Assembly: GCA_963726825.1 (NCBI GenBank)
Contig: CAVSDT010000001.1
Coordinates: 682,001 to 746,000, forward strand
Length of the DNA: 64,000 nt
Reading direction: 5' to 3'
DNA from: DATLGB01 sp963726825
Lineage (GTDB): Bacteria; Actinomycetota; Thermoleophilia; Solirubrobacterales; Solirubrobacteraceae
Position numbers and translations under genes: made by a program. This document shows, one piece after another, positions 56,149 through 64,000 of this stretch (position 1 is the first letter of the stretch; every line of letters begins with the position of its first letter). The notes below the pieces were generated by a model that worked only from the letters and a program-made list of their open reading frames with translations, made no database searches and was not told where the DNA came from.

Positions 56149-57044
56149 ACTCCGTCTTCGCAGCCAATCCGCTCCAGCCGCTGATCGACCTCTTCGCCTG
56201 GGTCCTCGTGCACTTCCACGACTTCCTGGGCTCCTGGGGGCTCTCGATCATCCTCCTCACCGTCGTGGTGCGGATCATCCTCCTGCCGCTGACGCTCAAG
56301 CAGTTCAAGTCGATGCAGTCGATGGCCCACCACCGCGACGACATCCAGGAGCTCCAGGCGAAGTACAAGGGCGACCGTGATCGCCTGAACCAGGAGATGA
56401 TGAAGTTCTACAAGGACAACCAGATCAACCCGCTGGCGTCCTGCCTGCCGCTCCTCGCGCAGATCCCGGTGTTCATCTCGCTGTTCTACATGCTGCGCCA
56501 CGACCTGCTCTACGACATCTGCCCCACGGTCAACCCCGAGTCGCGCGCGAACCCGATCCCGTGCCCCGACGGCGGCGCGTCGCAGTTCCTCTTCATCCCG
56601 AACCTGACCGAGCAGGCGACGGGCGCCGTGCTGATCACCCTGATCGTCCTCTACGTCGGCTCGCAGCTGCTGTCGACCGTGATGTCGACGGTCAACACCG
56701 ACAACACGCAGAAGTACATCATGTGGGCGCTGCCGTTCGTGTTCGTCGCCTTCGTGTGGCAGTTCCCGGCCGGCCTGCTCCTGTACTGGATCACCACGAA
56801 CCTGTGGACCATCGTCCAGCAGCTGATCGTCAAGCGGCGCCTCGGCCCGATGACCCCGCCGCGCGACCCGAGCAAGCCCAAGCCTCCGGGCCTGCTCGAG
56901 CAGCTGCGCTCGGCTCGCGAACCGGCGACCGCCGGTGCGGGCTCCAAGGGCACGGCGACGAAGGCCCAGCCGAAGGGCCGCACCACGGCCGCGCCCCCGG
57001 CGCCGCCGCGCAAGAAGAAGAAGCGCACGGGCAGGCGCCGATGA
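56145..57044 (+). CDS. yidC: membrane protein insertase YidC/Oxa1
   Basis: A 299-residue YidC of the Gram-positive, short type: GLSIILLTVVVRIILLPLTL contains the conserved Arg in the groove; NPLASCLPLLAQIPVFISLF and PAGLLLYWITTNLWTIVQQL are the core helices. A Lys/Arg-rich cytoplasmic tail (KKKKRTGRRR) binds ribosomes. No lipoprotein signal Cys is present at the N-terminus. It inserts membrane proteins and overlaps jag by four bases. Confidence 0.96.
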   Translation: MNSVFAANPLQPLIDLFAWVLVHFHDFLGSWGLSIILLTVVVRIILLPLTLKQFKSMQSMAHHRDDIQELQAKYKGDRDRLNQEMMKFYKDNQINPLASCLPLLAQIPVFISLFYMLRHDLLYDICPTVNPESRANPIPCPDGGASQFLFIPNLTEQATGAVLITLIVLYVGSQLLSTVMSTVNTDNTQKYIMWALPFVFVAFVWQFPAGLLLYWITTNLWTIVQQLIVKRRLGPMTPPRDPSKPKPPGLLEQLRSAREPATAGAGSKGTATKAQPKGRTTAAPPAPPRKKKKRTGRRR

Positions 57045-57499
57045 GCGGCGCCGAGGACCGCGTCCGCGCGCTGGTCGAGGAGGTCCTCGACGCCTTGGAC
57101 CTCGACGCCGAGGTGGAGGTCTCCACCGCGGGCGAGGAGATCCAGGTCGACGTGAAGGGCGACGACCTCGGGGCCTTCATCGGCCGCCACGGCGCGACGA
57201 TCGACGCCGTGCAGCACCTGGCCTTCAAGGTGGCCGGCAACGGCGAGCCCGGGCCCGACCGGCCGCGGGTCAACCTGGACGCCGCCGGCTACCGCGAGCG
57301 TCGCCGCGAGGTCCTGCAGCGCCAGGCCGAGGAGGCCGCCGCCGAGGTCGAGCGCACCGGGGAGCCCGTCCACCTCGAGGCCATGAGCGCCATCGAGCGC
57401 AAGGTCGTGCACGAGCACCTCAAGGACCGTGGCGGCGTGGACACCTGGTCCGAGGGCGCCGAGCCCGACCGCCACCTCGTCGTCGGCCCGCCGGAGTGA
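57041..57499 (+). CDS. Jag/KhpB-type KH-R3H RNA-binding protein
   Basis: A 152-residue protein with a KH domain (DDLGAFIGRHGATIDAVQHL) and an R3H domain (EPVHLEAMSAIERKVVHEHL). The N-terminal Jag_N domain of Firmicutes homologues is absent or very short. It binds small RNAs and influences division and wall synthesis in other bacteria. It lies between yidC and rsmG with ATGA and GTGA overlaps. Confidence 0.93.
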   Translation: MSGAEDRVRALVEEVLDALDLDAEVEVSTAGEEIQVDVKGDDLGAFIGRHGATIDAVQHLAFKVAGNGEPGPDRPRVNLDAAGYRERRREVLQRQAEEAAAEVERTGEPVHLEAMSAIERKVVHEHLKDRGGVDTWSEGAEPDRHLVVGPPE

Positions 57500-58185
57500 G
57501 CGCCGCCCCGGACTCGCCGGGGCCCGATCTGCGCGCGGATCCGCACGCGTCCAAGGCCCTCCGCGCCTTGTCCGTCGCCCTCGGCGAGACCGACGCGCCG
57601 ACGCGCATCGCGGCGCACGAGGTGTGGGACCTGCACATCTCCGACGCCCTGACCGCCCTCGAGGTCCCCGAGCTGGCCGCAGCTCGCCGGCTCGCCGACA
57701 TCGGCTCCGGCGCGGGCGTTCCGGGCCTGGTGCTCGCCGCCGCCCTGCCGGGGTGCGCGGTCTCGCTCGTGGAGACCGTGCGCCGCAAGGCCGAGTGGAT
57801 CGCGGGGGCCGCCGAGCGCTGCGGGATCTCGAACGCCACGGCGGTGTGGGCCCGTGCGGAGGACTGGGACGAGGGCATGGGCCGCTGCGACGTCGTGACC
57901 GCCAGGGCCGTCGCGCTGCTGCCGGTCCTGTGCGAGTACGCCGCGCCCCTGCTCGCGCCGGACGGGGTCCTCGTGTGCTGGAAGGGCCAGGTGGAGGACG
58001 CGGAGGCCGCCGACGGCCGCGCCGCCGCCGCGCAGCTCGGGCTCTCCGAGCCCGAGGTCCTGCGCGTCAAGCCGTACAAGGGCTCCCGCCACCGCACCCT
58101 GTGGGTCTTCCGCCTGGTCGGTGAGGTCCCGGACCGCTACCCGCGCCGCGCGGGGATGGCGCTCAAGCGCCCGCTGCACGCCTGA
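57496..58185 (+). CDS. rsmG: 16S rRNA m7G527 methyltransferase RsmG
   Basis: A 229-residue RsmG: LADIGSGAGVPGLVLAAALP binds SAM, LVETVRRKAEWIAGAAERCG follows, and VVTARAVALLPVLCEYAAPL is the family's RA motif. It starts GTG 57496, overlapping jag by four bases. It methylates G527 (E. coli numbering) in 16S rRNA; loss gives low-level streptomycin resistance in other bacteria. Confidence 0.95.
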   Translation: MSAAPDSPGPDLRADPHASKALRALSVALGETDAPTRIAAHEVWDLHISDALTALEVPELAAARRLADIGSGAGVPGLVLAAALPGCAVSLVETVRRKAEWIAGAAERCGISNATAVWARAEDWDEGMGRCDVVTARAVALLPVLCEYAAPLLAPDGVLVCWKGQVEDAEAADGRAAAAQLGLSEPEVLRVKPYKGSRHRTLWVFRLVGEVPDRYPRRAGMALKRPLHA

Positions 58186-58273
58186 TCGCAGCCGGAAGGA
58201 GATCGACGCGGGGCGTCGAACAGGCTGGTTCGGGGCCGAATCCGACCGCCCCGGCCGGTACCTTCGGCTCGGC

Positions 58274-59029
58274 ATGTCAATCGTCTACGCGATCGCCAAC
58301 CAGAAGGGCGGGGTGGGCAAGACCACCACGACCGTCAACGTCGCCGCCTGCATCGCCGCGGCCGGCTACCGGACGCTGCTCGTGGACGTCGATCCGCAGG
58401 GCAACGCCACCACCGGCCTCGGCCTGGACCGGGTCGGGCCGGGGCTCTACGACGTCCTCGGCGGTGAGGTCGACGCGCTGGACGCGGTCCGGGCGACGGA
58501 CGTGGAGCACCTCTCGATGCTCGTGTCGACCCCGGACCTCGCCGGCGCGACGATGGAGCTGCCCCGCCTGCCGGGCTCCGAGCGGCGACTGCGGGAGGCG
58601 CTGGCCCCGCTCCTGCCCGAGTTCGACTACCTCCTGCTGGACTGCCCGCCGTCGCTGGGGCCGCTGACGGTCAACGCCCTCGTCGCCGCGGAGCGGGTGA
58701 TCGTGCCGGTCCAGACGGAGTACTTCGCGCTGGAGGGCCTCGCCGGCCTGCTCGACACGCTCGGCCTGATCCAGCGCGAGCTCAACCCGCGGCTGACGAT
58801 CGCCGGGATGCTCCTGACGATGCACGACGCGCGCACCAAGCTCGCCCAGGACGTGGAGGCCGAGGTGCGCAAGCACTTCCCCGCGCTCGTGTTCGACACC
58901 GTGATCCCCCGCAACGTCCGGCTCGGCGAGGCGCCGAGCTTCGGCAAGGCGGTCATCCATCACGATCCCCATTGCGCCGGGTCCGAGGCGTACTTCGAGT
59001 TGGCGAAGGAGGTGGCTGCGCGTGGCTGA
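58274..59029 (+). CDS. parA: chromosome partition ATPase ParA/Soj
   Basis: A 251-residue ParA. The deviant Walker A is IANQKGGVGKTTTTVN, and LLLDCPPSLGPLTVNALVAA is Walker B with motif A'. The 88 bases between rsmG and this ATG hold a likely promoter, and the gene is followed by parB with an eight-base overlap. It forms the nucleoid-bound gradient that moves ParB-parS complexes. Confidence 0.96.
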   Translation: MSIVYAIANQKGGVGKTTTTVNVAACIAAAGYRTLLVDVDPQGNATTGLGLDRVGPGLYDVLGGEVDALDAVRATDVEHLSMLVSTPDLAGATMELPRLPGSERRLREALAPLLPEFDYLLLDCPPSLGPLTVNALVAAERVIVPVQTEYFALEGLAGLLDTLGLIQRELNPRLTIAGMLLTMHDARTKLAQDVEAEVRKHFPALVFDTVIPRNVRLGEAPSFGKAVIHHDPHCAGSEAYFELAKEVAARG

Positions 59030-59924
59030 CAAGCAACGTGGCATGGGCAGGGGCCTGGCGGCGATCCTGACGGCGACGGCCCCCGCGGGGACCGATCCGG
59101 GGCCGATGAGCGGCGACCTGCGGCAGGTGCCGGTCGATCTCGTCTCCCCCAATCCGGACCAGCCGCGGTCGCGCTTCGACCGCGAGGCCCTGGAGGCGCT
59201 GGCGGCCTCGCTGCGCGAGCGCGGCGTGCTCCAGCCGATCCTCGTGCGTCCCATCCCCGGGGGCACGTACGAGCTGATCGCCGGGGAGCGTCGCTGGCGC
59301 GCCGCCCAGCTGGCGGGGTTCGAGACCGTGCCGGCCGTCGTGCGGCCCACCGACGACGTCGCGACGCTCGAGCTCGCCCTGATCGAGAACATGGCCCGCG
59401 AGGACCTCAACCCCGTCGAGGAGGCGCGCGCCTGCTCGCTGCTCGTCGAGGAGCTGGGGCTCTCGCGTGAGGACGTCGGCCGCCGCGTGGGCCGCTCGCG
59501 CGTCGCGGTGTCGAACCTGATCCGCCTGCTCGACCTGCCCGACGACACGCTCGATCTCCTCACGGAGGGCCTGCTGACGGAGGGCCACGGCCGTGCGCTC
59601 CTGCTCGCCGGCGACCACGACGTGCGCCGCCGCCTCGGGCGCCGCGCGGCGATGGAGGGCTGGACCGTGCGCCGGACGGAGGACGAGGCGCGCGCTGCCG
59701 CCGAGAGCGCCGCACCGATCCGCGCCCGCCGCCGGCGTGCCGGTGAGGTGCACCCCGACCAGGCCGCTGCGGCCGCCGACCTGGCGGACACGCTCGGGCG
59801 CTCCCTGGGTGCGCCGGTGCGCGTCGCGCCGCGCGGCGAGGGGTACCGCGTCACCCTCACGATCGAGTCGCACGCGGACGCCGTGGCGCTCGCCGAGCGC
59901 CTCGCCGGACAGCCGGTCGGGTAG
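59022..59924 (+). CDS. parB: chromosome partition protein ParB/Spo0J
   Basis: A 300-residue ParB. LVSPNPDQPRSRFDREALEA starts the CTPase domain; GERRWRAAQLAGF is the C-motif that binds CTP; ENMAREDLNPVEEARA and VGRRVGRSRVAVSNLIRLLD form the helix-turn-helix that reads parS. The C-terminal dimer domain is present. It spreads as a CTP clamp from parS. A parS-like half-site cluster lies 1.9 kb downstream at 61831-61859. Confidence 0.96.
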   Translation: MADKQRGMGRGLAAILTATAPAGTDPGPMSGDLRQVPVDLVSPNPDQPRSRFDREALEALAASLRERGVLQPILVRPIPGGTYELIAGERRWRAAQLAGFETVPAVVRPTDDVATLELALIENMAREDLNPVEEARACSLLVEELGLSREDVGRRVGRSRVAVSNLIRLLDLPDDTLDLLTEGLLTEGHGRALLLAGDHDVRRRLGRRAAMEGWTVRRTEDEARAAAESAAPIRARRRRAGEVHPDQAAAAADLADTLGRSLGAPVRVAPRGEGYRVTLTIESHADAVALAERLAGQPVG

Positions 59925-59957
59925 CGCCAGGCGCCCGCTATCATCGCCGCTTCGCGC

Positions 59958-60031
<74 letters not shown>

Positions 60032-60036
60032 TCCGG

Positions 60037-60055
60037 GCGACCGCGAGGCGGTCGC
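60037..60055 (+). terminator. candidate terminator hairpin after tRNA-Ile
   Basis: GCGACCGC and GCGGTCGC form an eight-bp stem with the loop GAG, six bases after the tRNA. There is no T-run, so it may serve as a processing hairpin rather than a full terminator. Confidence 0.5.
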
Positions 60056-60150
60056 GTGCCGGTCTGCAAGCCTGTCCCGGAGCGTCTCTGCGACAGGGGT
60101 CACGACTATGCTGGACCGCGCCCAGCGACCCCAGGGAAGGTTCGTTCCAC

Positions 60151-60636
60151 TTGCAGGAGATGGTCATCTACGGCGTGAGCTTCGACATGGTCGGCAAGCA
60201 GCCGATCGTGCTGCTCAAGGCCGTCGACACCAACAAGTTCCTGCCCATCTGGATCGGCCATCCTGAGGCGGCGGCCATCCTGATGAAGCTGCAGGGCGCC
60301 ACCACGCCGCGACCGATGACGCACGACCTGCTGTTCGACATGCTGGGTGAGATCGACGTCGCGTGCGCGAAGGTCGCGGTCACCGAGCTGCGGGAGAACA
60401 CCTTCTACGCCACGATCACGCTCACGGTGGCCGGCCGCGACGTCGAGATCGACTCACGGCCCAGCGACGCGCTCGCCCTGGCCGTCCGCGCCGGCGCGCC
60501 GATCTTCGCCGCCGAGGACGTGATCGCCGAGTCCGCGATCGAGTTCGAGCACGAGGTCGAGGACCAGGAGGACGTCGTCAACAAGTTCAAGGAGTTCCTC
60601 GACGACGTCAGCCCCGAGGACTTCGGCGAGTCCTAG
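60151..60636 (+). CDS. DUF151 bifunctional nuclease-like protein
   Basis: A 161-residue DUF151 protein: MVGKQPIVLLKAVDTNKFLP, IWIGHPEAAAILMKLQGATT, RPMTHDLLFDMLGE and VEIDSRPSDALALAVRAGAP are all conserved in the family, named after a plant nuclease. It may cut RNA and DNA. An acidic C-terminal extension (VEDQEDVVNKFKEFLDD) is typical. TTG at 60151 with GGAAGG ten bases upstream is the likelier start; ATG at 60160 has its GGAG too close. A TATGCT -10 is at 60107-60112. Confidence 0.9.
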   Translation: MQEMVIYGVSFDMVGKQPIVLLKAVDTNKFLPIWIGHPEAAAILMKLQGATTPRPMTHDLLFDMLGEIDVACAKVAVTELRENTFYATITLTVAGRDVEIDSRPSDALALAVRAGAPIFAAEDVIAESAIEFEHEVEDQEDVVNKFKEFLDDVSPEDFGES

Positions 60637-60643
60637 GCCGCCG

Positions 60644-61411
60644 GTGACCGCGGTCGCCGACGACCTCGCCCTGGCGCTCGAGCTCGCCGATCTGGCCGGG
60701 GGGATGGCCCTGGCGCGCTTCGGCGCGTCGGACCTGCAGGTGGAGCGCAAGCCCGACGGCAGTCCCGTCACCGACGCGGACAAGCGGGTCGAGGGGGCGC
60801 TGCGCGACGTGCTCGCCGTGCGCCGCCCCGGTCACGCCGTGCTCGGCGAGGAGGAGGGCGCCACCGGCACCGGCCCGTTCCGGTGGCTGCTGGACCCGAT
60901 CGACGGCACCTCGCACTTCGTCGCGGGCGATCCCGCCTGGCAGGTGCTGATCGCGCTGCTGCACGACGACGAGGTCATCGTCGGCGTGGCGAGCGCTCCG
61001 GCCCTGGGGACGCGCTGGTGGGCGGCCCGCGGCCTGGGAGCGTTCCGCGACGGCGCTCGGCTGCGGGTGTCCGCCGTGGCCGACCTCGGGGCCTGCACCG
61101 TGCACGACGACTGGTCGGGGCACGCGGGTGACGCCGACCCGGGCCACCCGGCCACCGTGCTGGCCGCGGCGGGCCGGCGGATGATCGCGGAGCCGGGCGA
61201 CGGGTTCCTCGCGGTCGCGGACGGCCGCGCGGACGTCTGCCTGAGCACCAGCGGGAAGCCCTGGGACTTCGCGGCCGCGCAGATCATCGCCGAGGAGGCG
61301 GGCGGGCGCTTCACCGACCTCGCGGGGCGGCGCACGATCGACAGCGGCCACGCCCTGGTGAGCAACGGCGTGCTGCACGACGCGGCACTCGCCGCGGTCG
61401 CGCGCGCCTGA
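60644..61411 (+). CDS. inositol-monophosphatase family protein (HisN-like)
   Basis: A 255-residue Li+-sensitive-type phosphatase. LGEEEGATG, FRWLLDPIDGTSHFVAGDPA (metal motif DPIDGT) and SGKPWDFAAAQIIAEEAGGR (GxPWDxAA) mark the fold. The DGTSHFVAG sequence is closest to histidinol-phosphate phosphatases HisN. It is GTG-started, seven bases after the DUF151 gene. No his genes are near. Substrate is either histidinol phosphate or inositol phosphate; HisN is preferred but not sure. Confidence 0.85.
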   Translation: MTAVADDLALALELADLAGGMALARFGASDLQVERKPDGSPVTDADKRVEGALRDVLAVRRPGHAVLGEEEGATGTGPFRWLLDPIDGTSHFVAGDPAWQVLIALLHDDEVIVGVASAPALGTRWWAARGLGAFRDGARLRVSAVADLGACTVHDDWSGHAGDADPGHPATVLAAAGRRMIAEPGDGFLAVADGRADVCLSTSGKPWDFAAAQIIAEEAGGRFTDLAGRRTIDSGHALVSNGVLHDAALAAVARA

Positions 61412-61438
61412 CCGGCCCGCGGTCCGCGACGCGTGGGC

Positions 61439-61822
61439 TCAGTCCGGTTCGCGCAGGCGCTCGAGCCGGGCGATGGCGTCCGCGTAGCGTTCGCGCATGC
61501 GCCCGATGCGCTCGGCCGCGTGGTCGTCGAGGCCCTCGATGCCGGCGGCCTCGACGATCGGCAGGACGTCGAGCACCAGCGCCCGTCCGCGCGCCATCCA
61601 CTGGAAGTAGTGGCGGTCGCCGTGGTCGTAGGGGCCGTAGAGCCTCGTCCGCGGGAGCCGCTCGACGAGCCAACGCAGCAGCCGCTCGTGGCGGACGTGG
61701 AGCTTGAGGGTCAGCTGCGGCTGTCGCCCGTCGCCACCGAACGACCCCTCCGCAAGCAGCAGACCGGCGATCAGGCCCCGTTCGACGTCCGTCAGCGGCG
61801 GCGGTTCAGGTGCGTCGGGCAT
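61439..61822 (-). CDS. stand-alone LAGLIDADG-like domain protein
   Basis: A 127-residue protein with a single LAGLIDADG-type helix (LIAGLLLAEGSFGGDGRQ; Glu as the acidic metal ligand in AEGSF), then the beta strands LTLKLHVRHERLLRWLVERL and YFQWMARGRALVLDVLPIVE as in the family's core. A C-terminal helix ends it. A single motif would need to dimerise to cut DNA. There is no intron or intein around it, so it is a free-standing or domesticated homing-endonuclease-like protein. It starts eight bases from a palindromic repeat that overlaps the end of the next gene. Confidence 0.65.
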   Translation of the reverse strand: MPDAPEPPPLTDVERGLIAGLLLAEGSFGGDGRQPQLTLKLHVRHERLLRWLVERLPRTRLYGPYDHGDRHYFQWMARGRALVLDVLPIVEAAGIEGLDDHAAERIGRMRERYADAIARLERLREPD

Positions 61823-61830
61823 CGACAGAG

Positions 61831-61859
61831 TGTTTCACCGGGGTGAAACACGTGAAACG
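61831..61859. promoter_or_regulatory. parS-like half-site cluster
   Basis: Three half-sites of the bacterial parS sequence (TGTTTCAC/GTGAAACA): TGTTTCAC at 61831-61838, GTGAAACA at 61843-61850 (both exact), and GTGAAACG at 61852-61859 (7 of 8). The first two form a palindrome with a four-base centre (CGGG) where parS has none. They overlap the stop of the Ddl-like gene and lie eight bases from the LAGLIDADG start, so an operator for another dimeric regulator is also possible. Confidence 0.5.
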
Positions 61860-62782
61860 TCGGCGAGCTCCAGCGCGCGCTGGACGAGCGCGTCGAACGC
61901 GATCCCTGCCGCATCGGCGGCCTGCGGGACCAGGCTCGTGTCCGTCAACCCGGGGACGACGTTGGCCTCGAGGACCCACAACTCGCCGCTCTCGGCCTCG
62001 CGCATCAGGTCAACCCGCGCGAATCCGGCACAGCCGAGCGCGTCCCAGGTGGCGACCGCGAGGGCCTGCGCGCGCGCGGCGACGTCGGGGGGCAGGTCGG
62101 CCGGGCAGACGAACGCGGTGCCGCCGATCGTGTAGCGCGCGGCGAAGTCGTAGCCGGCCTCGCCGGCGGGGACGGCCTCGATGACCGGCAGCGCTTCACC
62201 GTCGATGAGGGCCACGGCCAGGTCGGCGCCCGCGACCTGGCGCTCCAGCAGCACACGGTCGTCGTAGGCGAAGGCCGCCACCAGCGCTCCCGGCAGCCCC
62301 CCGGGATCGGTGACGTGCTTGATCCCCAGCGACGAGCCGCCGCGCGCCGGCTTGACCACGACGGGGAAGCCGAGCCGCTCGGACAGCGCCGGGAGCGCGT
62401 CGGCGGCTCCGAGGTCGCGGAACGCGGCCTGGGTGAAGGCGTGGAACTCCGGTGTGGGGATGCCCGCCCGGCGCAGGACGTGCTTGGCGGCCACCTTGTC
62501 CCAGCAGCGGGCGCAGGCCCCCGGCGCGGACCCGGTGTAGGGGATCCCGAGCAGCTCGAGGAGGTCCTGGACGGTGCCGTCCTCGCCGTCGGCGCCGTGC
62601 ACCGCGACGAACGCCGCGTCCGGTGCCGCGGCCTGCAGGCGCCCGACGAGGTCGGCGCCGACGTCGATGCCGACCGGCTCGTGGCCGAGGCGGCGCAGGG
62701 CGTCCTCCACGCGGGCGGCGGAGTTCATCGACACGGACCGCTCGAGCGAGCGACCCCCCTTGAGGACCGCGACGCGGCTCAT
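61835..62782 (-). CDS. second D-alanine--D-alanine ligase-like ATP-grasp protein
   Basis: A 315-residue Ddl family protein: SRVAVLKGGRSLERSVSMNS, FVAVHGADGEDGTVQDLLEL, VVKPARGGSSLGIKHVTDPG, YDFAARYTIGG and LEANVVPGLTDTSLVPQAAD. The omega-loop differs from the first Ddl (YDFAARY against YDYDAKY), so the lysine of the omega-loop is Arg here, and NxLPGxTxxS is ANVVPGLTDTS. It may make D-Ala-D-Ala under other conditions or use another second amino acid. It overlaps the aminotransferase by four bases, an operon seen in related actinobacteria with PLP enzymes. It is a leftward unit. Confidence 0.85.
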   Translation of the reverse strand: MSRVAVLKGGRSLERSVSMNSAARVEDALRRLGHEPVGIDVGADLVGRLQAAAPDAAFVAVHGADGEDGTVQDLLELLGIPYTGSAPGACARCWDKVAAKHVLRRAGIPTPEFHAFTQAAFRDLGAADALPALSERLGFPVVVKPARGGSSLGIKHVTDPGGLPGALVAAFAYDDRVLLERQVAGADLAVALIDGEALPVIEAVPAGEAGYDFAARYTIGGTAFVCPADLPPDVAARAQALAVATWDALGCAGFARVDLMREAESGELWVLEANVVPGLTDTSLVPQAADAAGIAFDALVQRALELADVSRVSPR

Positions 62783-64000
62783 GCGCGGCGCCGGCGCAGG
62801 GGCAGCACGGCGCCCGAGGCTGCGTCCGCGGGAGCCGCGGGGACCGGGTCGTGGCCGGTGAGCGTCGAGTACAGGCCGACCTGCTCCTCGACGACGCGCC
62901 CGATCCGCCGGACGCCCTCGGTGATGTCGTCCTCGCCGGCCCCGGAGAAGTTCAGCCGCATGGCCGAGCCGCCGCGACCGTCCAGGAACGCCGCACGGCC
63001 GGGGACGAAGGCCACGTTCTCGCGCAGGGCGCGGGCGAGCAGGTCCGTCGTGTCCACGTAGGGGGGCAGCGTGGCCCACAGGAACAGGCCGCCGCCGGGG
63101 CGGGTCCAGGTCGCCGAGGGCGGGAAGTGGGCCTCCAGCGCGGCGAGCATGGTGTCCCGCCGGCGGCGGTACATGACGACGAGGTCGTCGACGTAGCGGC
63201 GCCAGTCGCCCCGGGCGAAGAACTCCGCCACGAAGCACTGCGTCAGCGAGGAGGAGCACAGGTCGGCGGCGGCCTTGCCGATGTTCATCTTCGCCAGCAC
63301 GGGTCGCGGCGCGGCGACCCAGCCCAGCCGCAGCCCGGCGGAGAGGATCTTCGAGAACGTGCCGAGGTAGACGACGTACTCGCCGCCGTCGATCGACCGC
63401 AGGGTCGGCAGCGGCTCGCCCTCGTAGCGCAGCAGGCCGTAGGGGTTGTCCTCGAGCACCAGCAGCTCGCGCTCACGGGCGATCTCCACGAGGCGGCGCC
63501 GCCGCTCGAGCGCCATCGTCACGCCACCCGGGTTGTGGAACGTGGGGATCGTGTAGATGAACTTCGGGGTCCGGCCCTCGCGATCGAGGAGCGCGAGCGT
63601 GTCCTCCAGCTCGTCGATGCGCATGCCGTCGGCGTCCATCCCGATCTGCACGACGTCGGCCTCGTAGGTGGCGAACGTCGGCACGGCGCCCGGGTAGGTC
63701 GGCGCCTCGGCGATGATCACGTCGCCCGGATCGATCAGCGCCTTGCACATCAGGTCGATGACCTGCTGACCCCCGGTGGTGACGAGCAGGTCGTCCGGCT
63801 CGACGCGCATCCCCTCGGCCGCCATGACCTCGACGATGCAGTCCTTGGCCGCGCCGAGGCCCTCCGTCGGGCCGTACTGCAGGGCCTTCTCGAGCAGCGA
63901 CGCGCCGATCTCGTCCATCGCGGCGGTGAACGTGCCGGGCGGGAAGGTCGACAGGTCGGGGTTGCCGCCGGCGAGCGAGATGACCTCCGGACGCGCGGTG
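62779..64000 (-). CDS. PLP aminotransferase class I/II, N-terminus cut by window edge
   Basis: The visible 407 residues begin within ARPEVISLAGGNPDLSTFPP, the usual start of 2-aminoadipate-type or MocR-like aminotransferases. TTGGQQVIDLMCKALIDPGD, EAPTYPGAVPTF, and LGTFSKILSAGLRLGWVAAP with the PLP Lys in FSK are present. NPGGVTM and LRLNFSGAGEDDITEGVRRI close it. It may supply an amino-acid precursor to the Ddl-like enzyme just downstream (four-base overlap). The start lies right of 64000. No GntR DNA-binding domain is visible in the window. Confidence 0.9.
   Translation of the reverse strand, partial: TARPEVISLAGGNPDLSTFPPGTFTAAMDEIGASLLEKALQYGPTEGLGAAKDCIVEVMAAEGMRVEPDDLLVTTGGQQVIDLMCKALIDPGDVIIAEAPTYPGAVPTFATYEADVVQIGMDADGMRIDELEDTLALLDREGRTPKFIYTIPTFHNPGGVTMALERRRRLVEIARERELLVLEDNPYGLLRYEGEPLPTLRSIDGGEYVVYLGTFSKILSAGLRLGWVAAPRPVLAKMNIGKAAADLCSSSLTQCFVAEFFARGDWRRYVDDLVVMYRRRRDTMLAALEAHFPPSATWTRPGGGLFLWATLPPYVDTTDLLARALRENVAFVPGRAAFLDGRGGSAMRLNFSGAGEDDITEGVRRIGRVVEEQVGLYSTLTGHDPVPAAPADAASGAVLPLRRRRA

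Noticed and set aside
60037..60055. Attachment site or integration scar after tRNA-Ile
   Set aside because: No integrase and no repeated tRNA 3' end are present in the window; the hairpin is a simple inverted repeat.
61439..61822. Intein or group I intron with a LAGLIDADG enzyme
   Set aside because: No split host gene or splice motifs flank it; adjacent genes are intact.

Overview
The window is a high-GC bacterial chromosome segment that contains the origin-proximal replication cluster. Gene order (gyrA, gyrB, DUF721, recF, dnaN, dnaA, then rpmH, rnpA, yidD, yidC, jag, rsmG, parA, parB), the fha/pstP/rodA/pbpA/pknB block, a DUF3105 protein next to a CsoR repressor and a WhiG/FliA-type sigma factor all point to an actinobacterium. 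The mixture of features, with an E. coli-length GyrB and a collagen-like remnant of a type common in soil Thermoleophilia, suggests the Solirubrobacterales (Conexibacter/Patulibacter/Baekduia relatives). That placement is inference from content, not from a search.

Layout. 1-11.8 kb: lipid and small-molecule enzymes (FAD oxidoreductase, CFA-type methyltransferase, secreted hydrolase, DUF1295 protein, DnaJ-like protein, threonine dehydratase), an ECF sigma factor facing a SnoaL-fold protein, a two-domain cell-wall hydrolase, an SDR, a GNAT, and a divergent csoR/DUF3105 pair sharing an operator. 11.8-22.4 kb: surface polysaccharide genes (sugar transferase, glycosyltransferase, LytR_C protein, CapD-type epimerase, DUF354 protein, DedA, and a divergent UppP-like gene carrying a repeat insertion). 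22.4-28.6 kb: purM, folE, a WhiG/FliA-type sigma factor, a kinase with a discoidin-like tail and a start-less collagen-like remnant. 28.5-38.6 kb: one leftward operon for growth and division control: Ser/Thr kinase, fhaA, fhaB, pstP, rodA, pbpA, pknB (four PASTA repeats), ddl. 38.7-45.4 kb: pheA, HNH nuclease, GNAT, ArsR/SRPBCC pair, AlkZ-like protein and a secreted protein. 45.4-55.4 kb: gyrA to dnaA, all leftward. 55.4-60 kb: rpmH to parB rightward, then tRNA-Ile. 60-64 kb: DUF151 nuclease, an inositol-phosphatase-like protein, a lone LAGLIDADG protein, a second D-Ala-D-Ala ligase and a truncated aminotransferase.

Transcription diverges at dnaA/rpmH, which with the DnaA boxes on both sides of dnaA marks the likely oriC. 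Peptidoglycan synthesis and its phosphorylation control are encoded close to the origin, with two different Ddl ligases.

The most unusual non-coding signals are: (i) a small-RNA-like element just downstream of gyrA with its own candidate promoter, three GGAGG motifs, one of them in a hairpin loop and nearly fully complementary to the 16S 3' end, and a strong terminator; (ii) a cluster of three parS-like half-sites at 61.83 kb with non-canonical spacing; (iii) a 25-bp dispersed repeat present as an inverted pair inside the UppP-like gene and as a single copy 21 kb away.
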